In this document: positions 34,453 through 34,614 of the stretch, in pieces
Layout: the number at the start of each line of letters is the position of its first letter
Position numbering within the stretch: position 1 is the stretch's first letter
Assembly: GCA_903845085.1 (NCBI GenBank)
Contig: CAIMWD010000116.1
Location: 1 to 34,614, forward strand
DNA length: 34,614 nt
Source of the DNA: an uncultured Acidimicrobiaceae bacterium
GTDB lineage: Bacteria; Actinomycetota; Acidimicrobiia; Acidimicrobiales; Bog-793
Reading direction: 5' to 3'
Translations under genes and position numbers: made by a program
Notes under the pieces: model-generated
Seen by the model: only the letters and a program-made list of their open reading frames with translations
The model's database searches: none
Told to the model about the DNA's origin: nothing

Positions 34453-34614
34453 GTGGAGTTCATCGCTCGTTTTCCGCGGCGACGCGCGAGTCACGTGCTC
34501 GGTGGGGTTCTCGTCGTGATTGCAGCGCTCTATGTCACGGGTCATTATCTGACGCTGCCGGGGCATCTCTTTGGCCAATCGGAGTACGACGACGGTGTCT
34601 ATTTTGGCTCTGCC
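34453..34614 (+). CDS. N-terminal part of a membrane glycosyltransferase-like protein (truncated by the window end)
   Basis: The open frame from GTG 34453 to the window end reads VEFIARFPRRRASHVLGGVLVVIAALYVTGHYLTLPGHLFGQSEYDDGVYFGSA. It is absent from the ORF track because there is no stop in the window. Confidence 0.6.
   Translation, partial: MEFIARFPRRRASHVLGGVLVVIAALYVTGHYLTLPGHLFGQSEYDDGVYFGSA

Overview
34.6 kb of high-GC actinobacterial chromosome. The gene content looks Acidimicrobiia-like, but that is an inference from composition and gene order only. Housekeeping blocks: phoH-ybeY-era, dinG, cysH, uppS, recO, glyS, dnaG, and three tRNAs (Glu-CTC, Asn-GTT, and a CAT-anticodon tRNA). 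There is also a Zur-linked zinc ABC transporter, and many envelope or glycan genes: a large two-domain glycosyltransferase, several GT-C-like polytopic membrane proteins, and a WcbI-GSCFA pair. Main points for follow-up: (1) a 1032-aa ORF fusing an ABC-3 zinc permease to a GT-C/YfhO-like membrane domain, inside an overlapping gene string running from znuA to era; (2) a His-rich tail on the zinc ABC ATPase rather than on the binding protein; (3) a ~120 bp IS3-family transposase 3' remnant that appears to have truncated a secreted-protein gene and given it an out-of-frame new C-terminus; (4) a tRNA-Glu whose encoded 3' CCA end is part of its own terminator stem; (5) an APS-reductase-like CysH lacking one expected Fe-S ligand Cys; (6) an intergenic long-range inverted repeat and a pair of similar AT-rich motifs. 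No CRISPR array, prophage, intact transposon or recognised defence system was seen.
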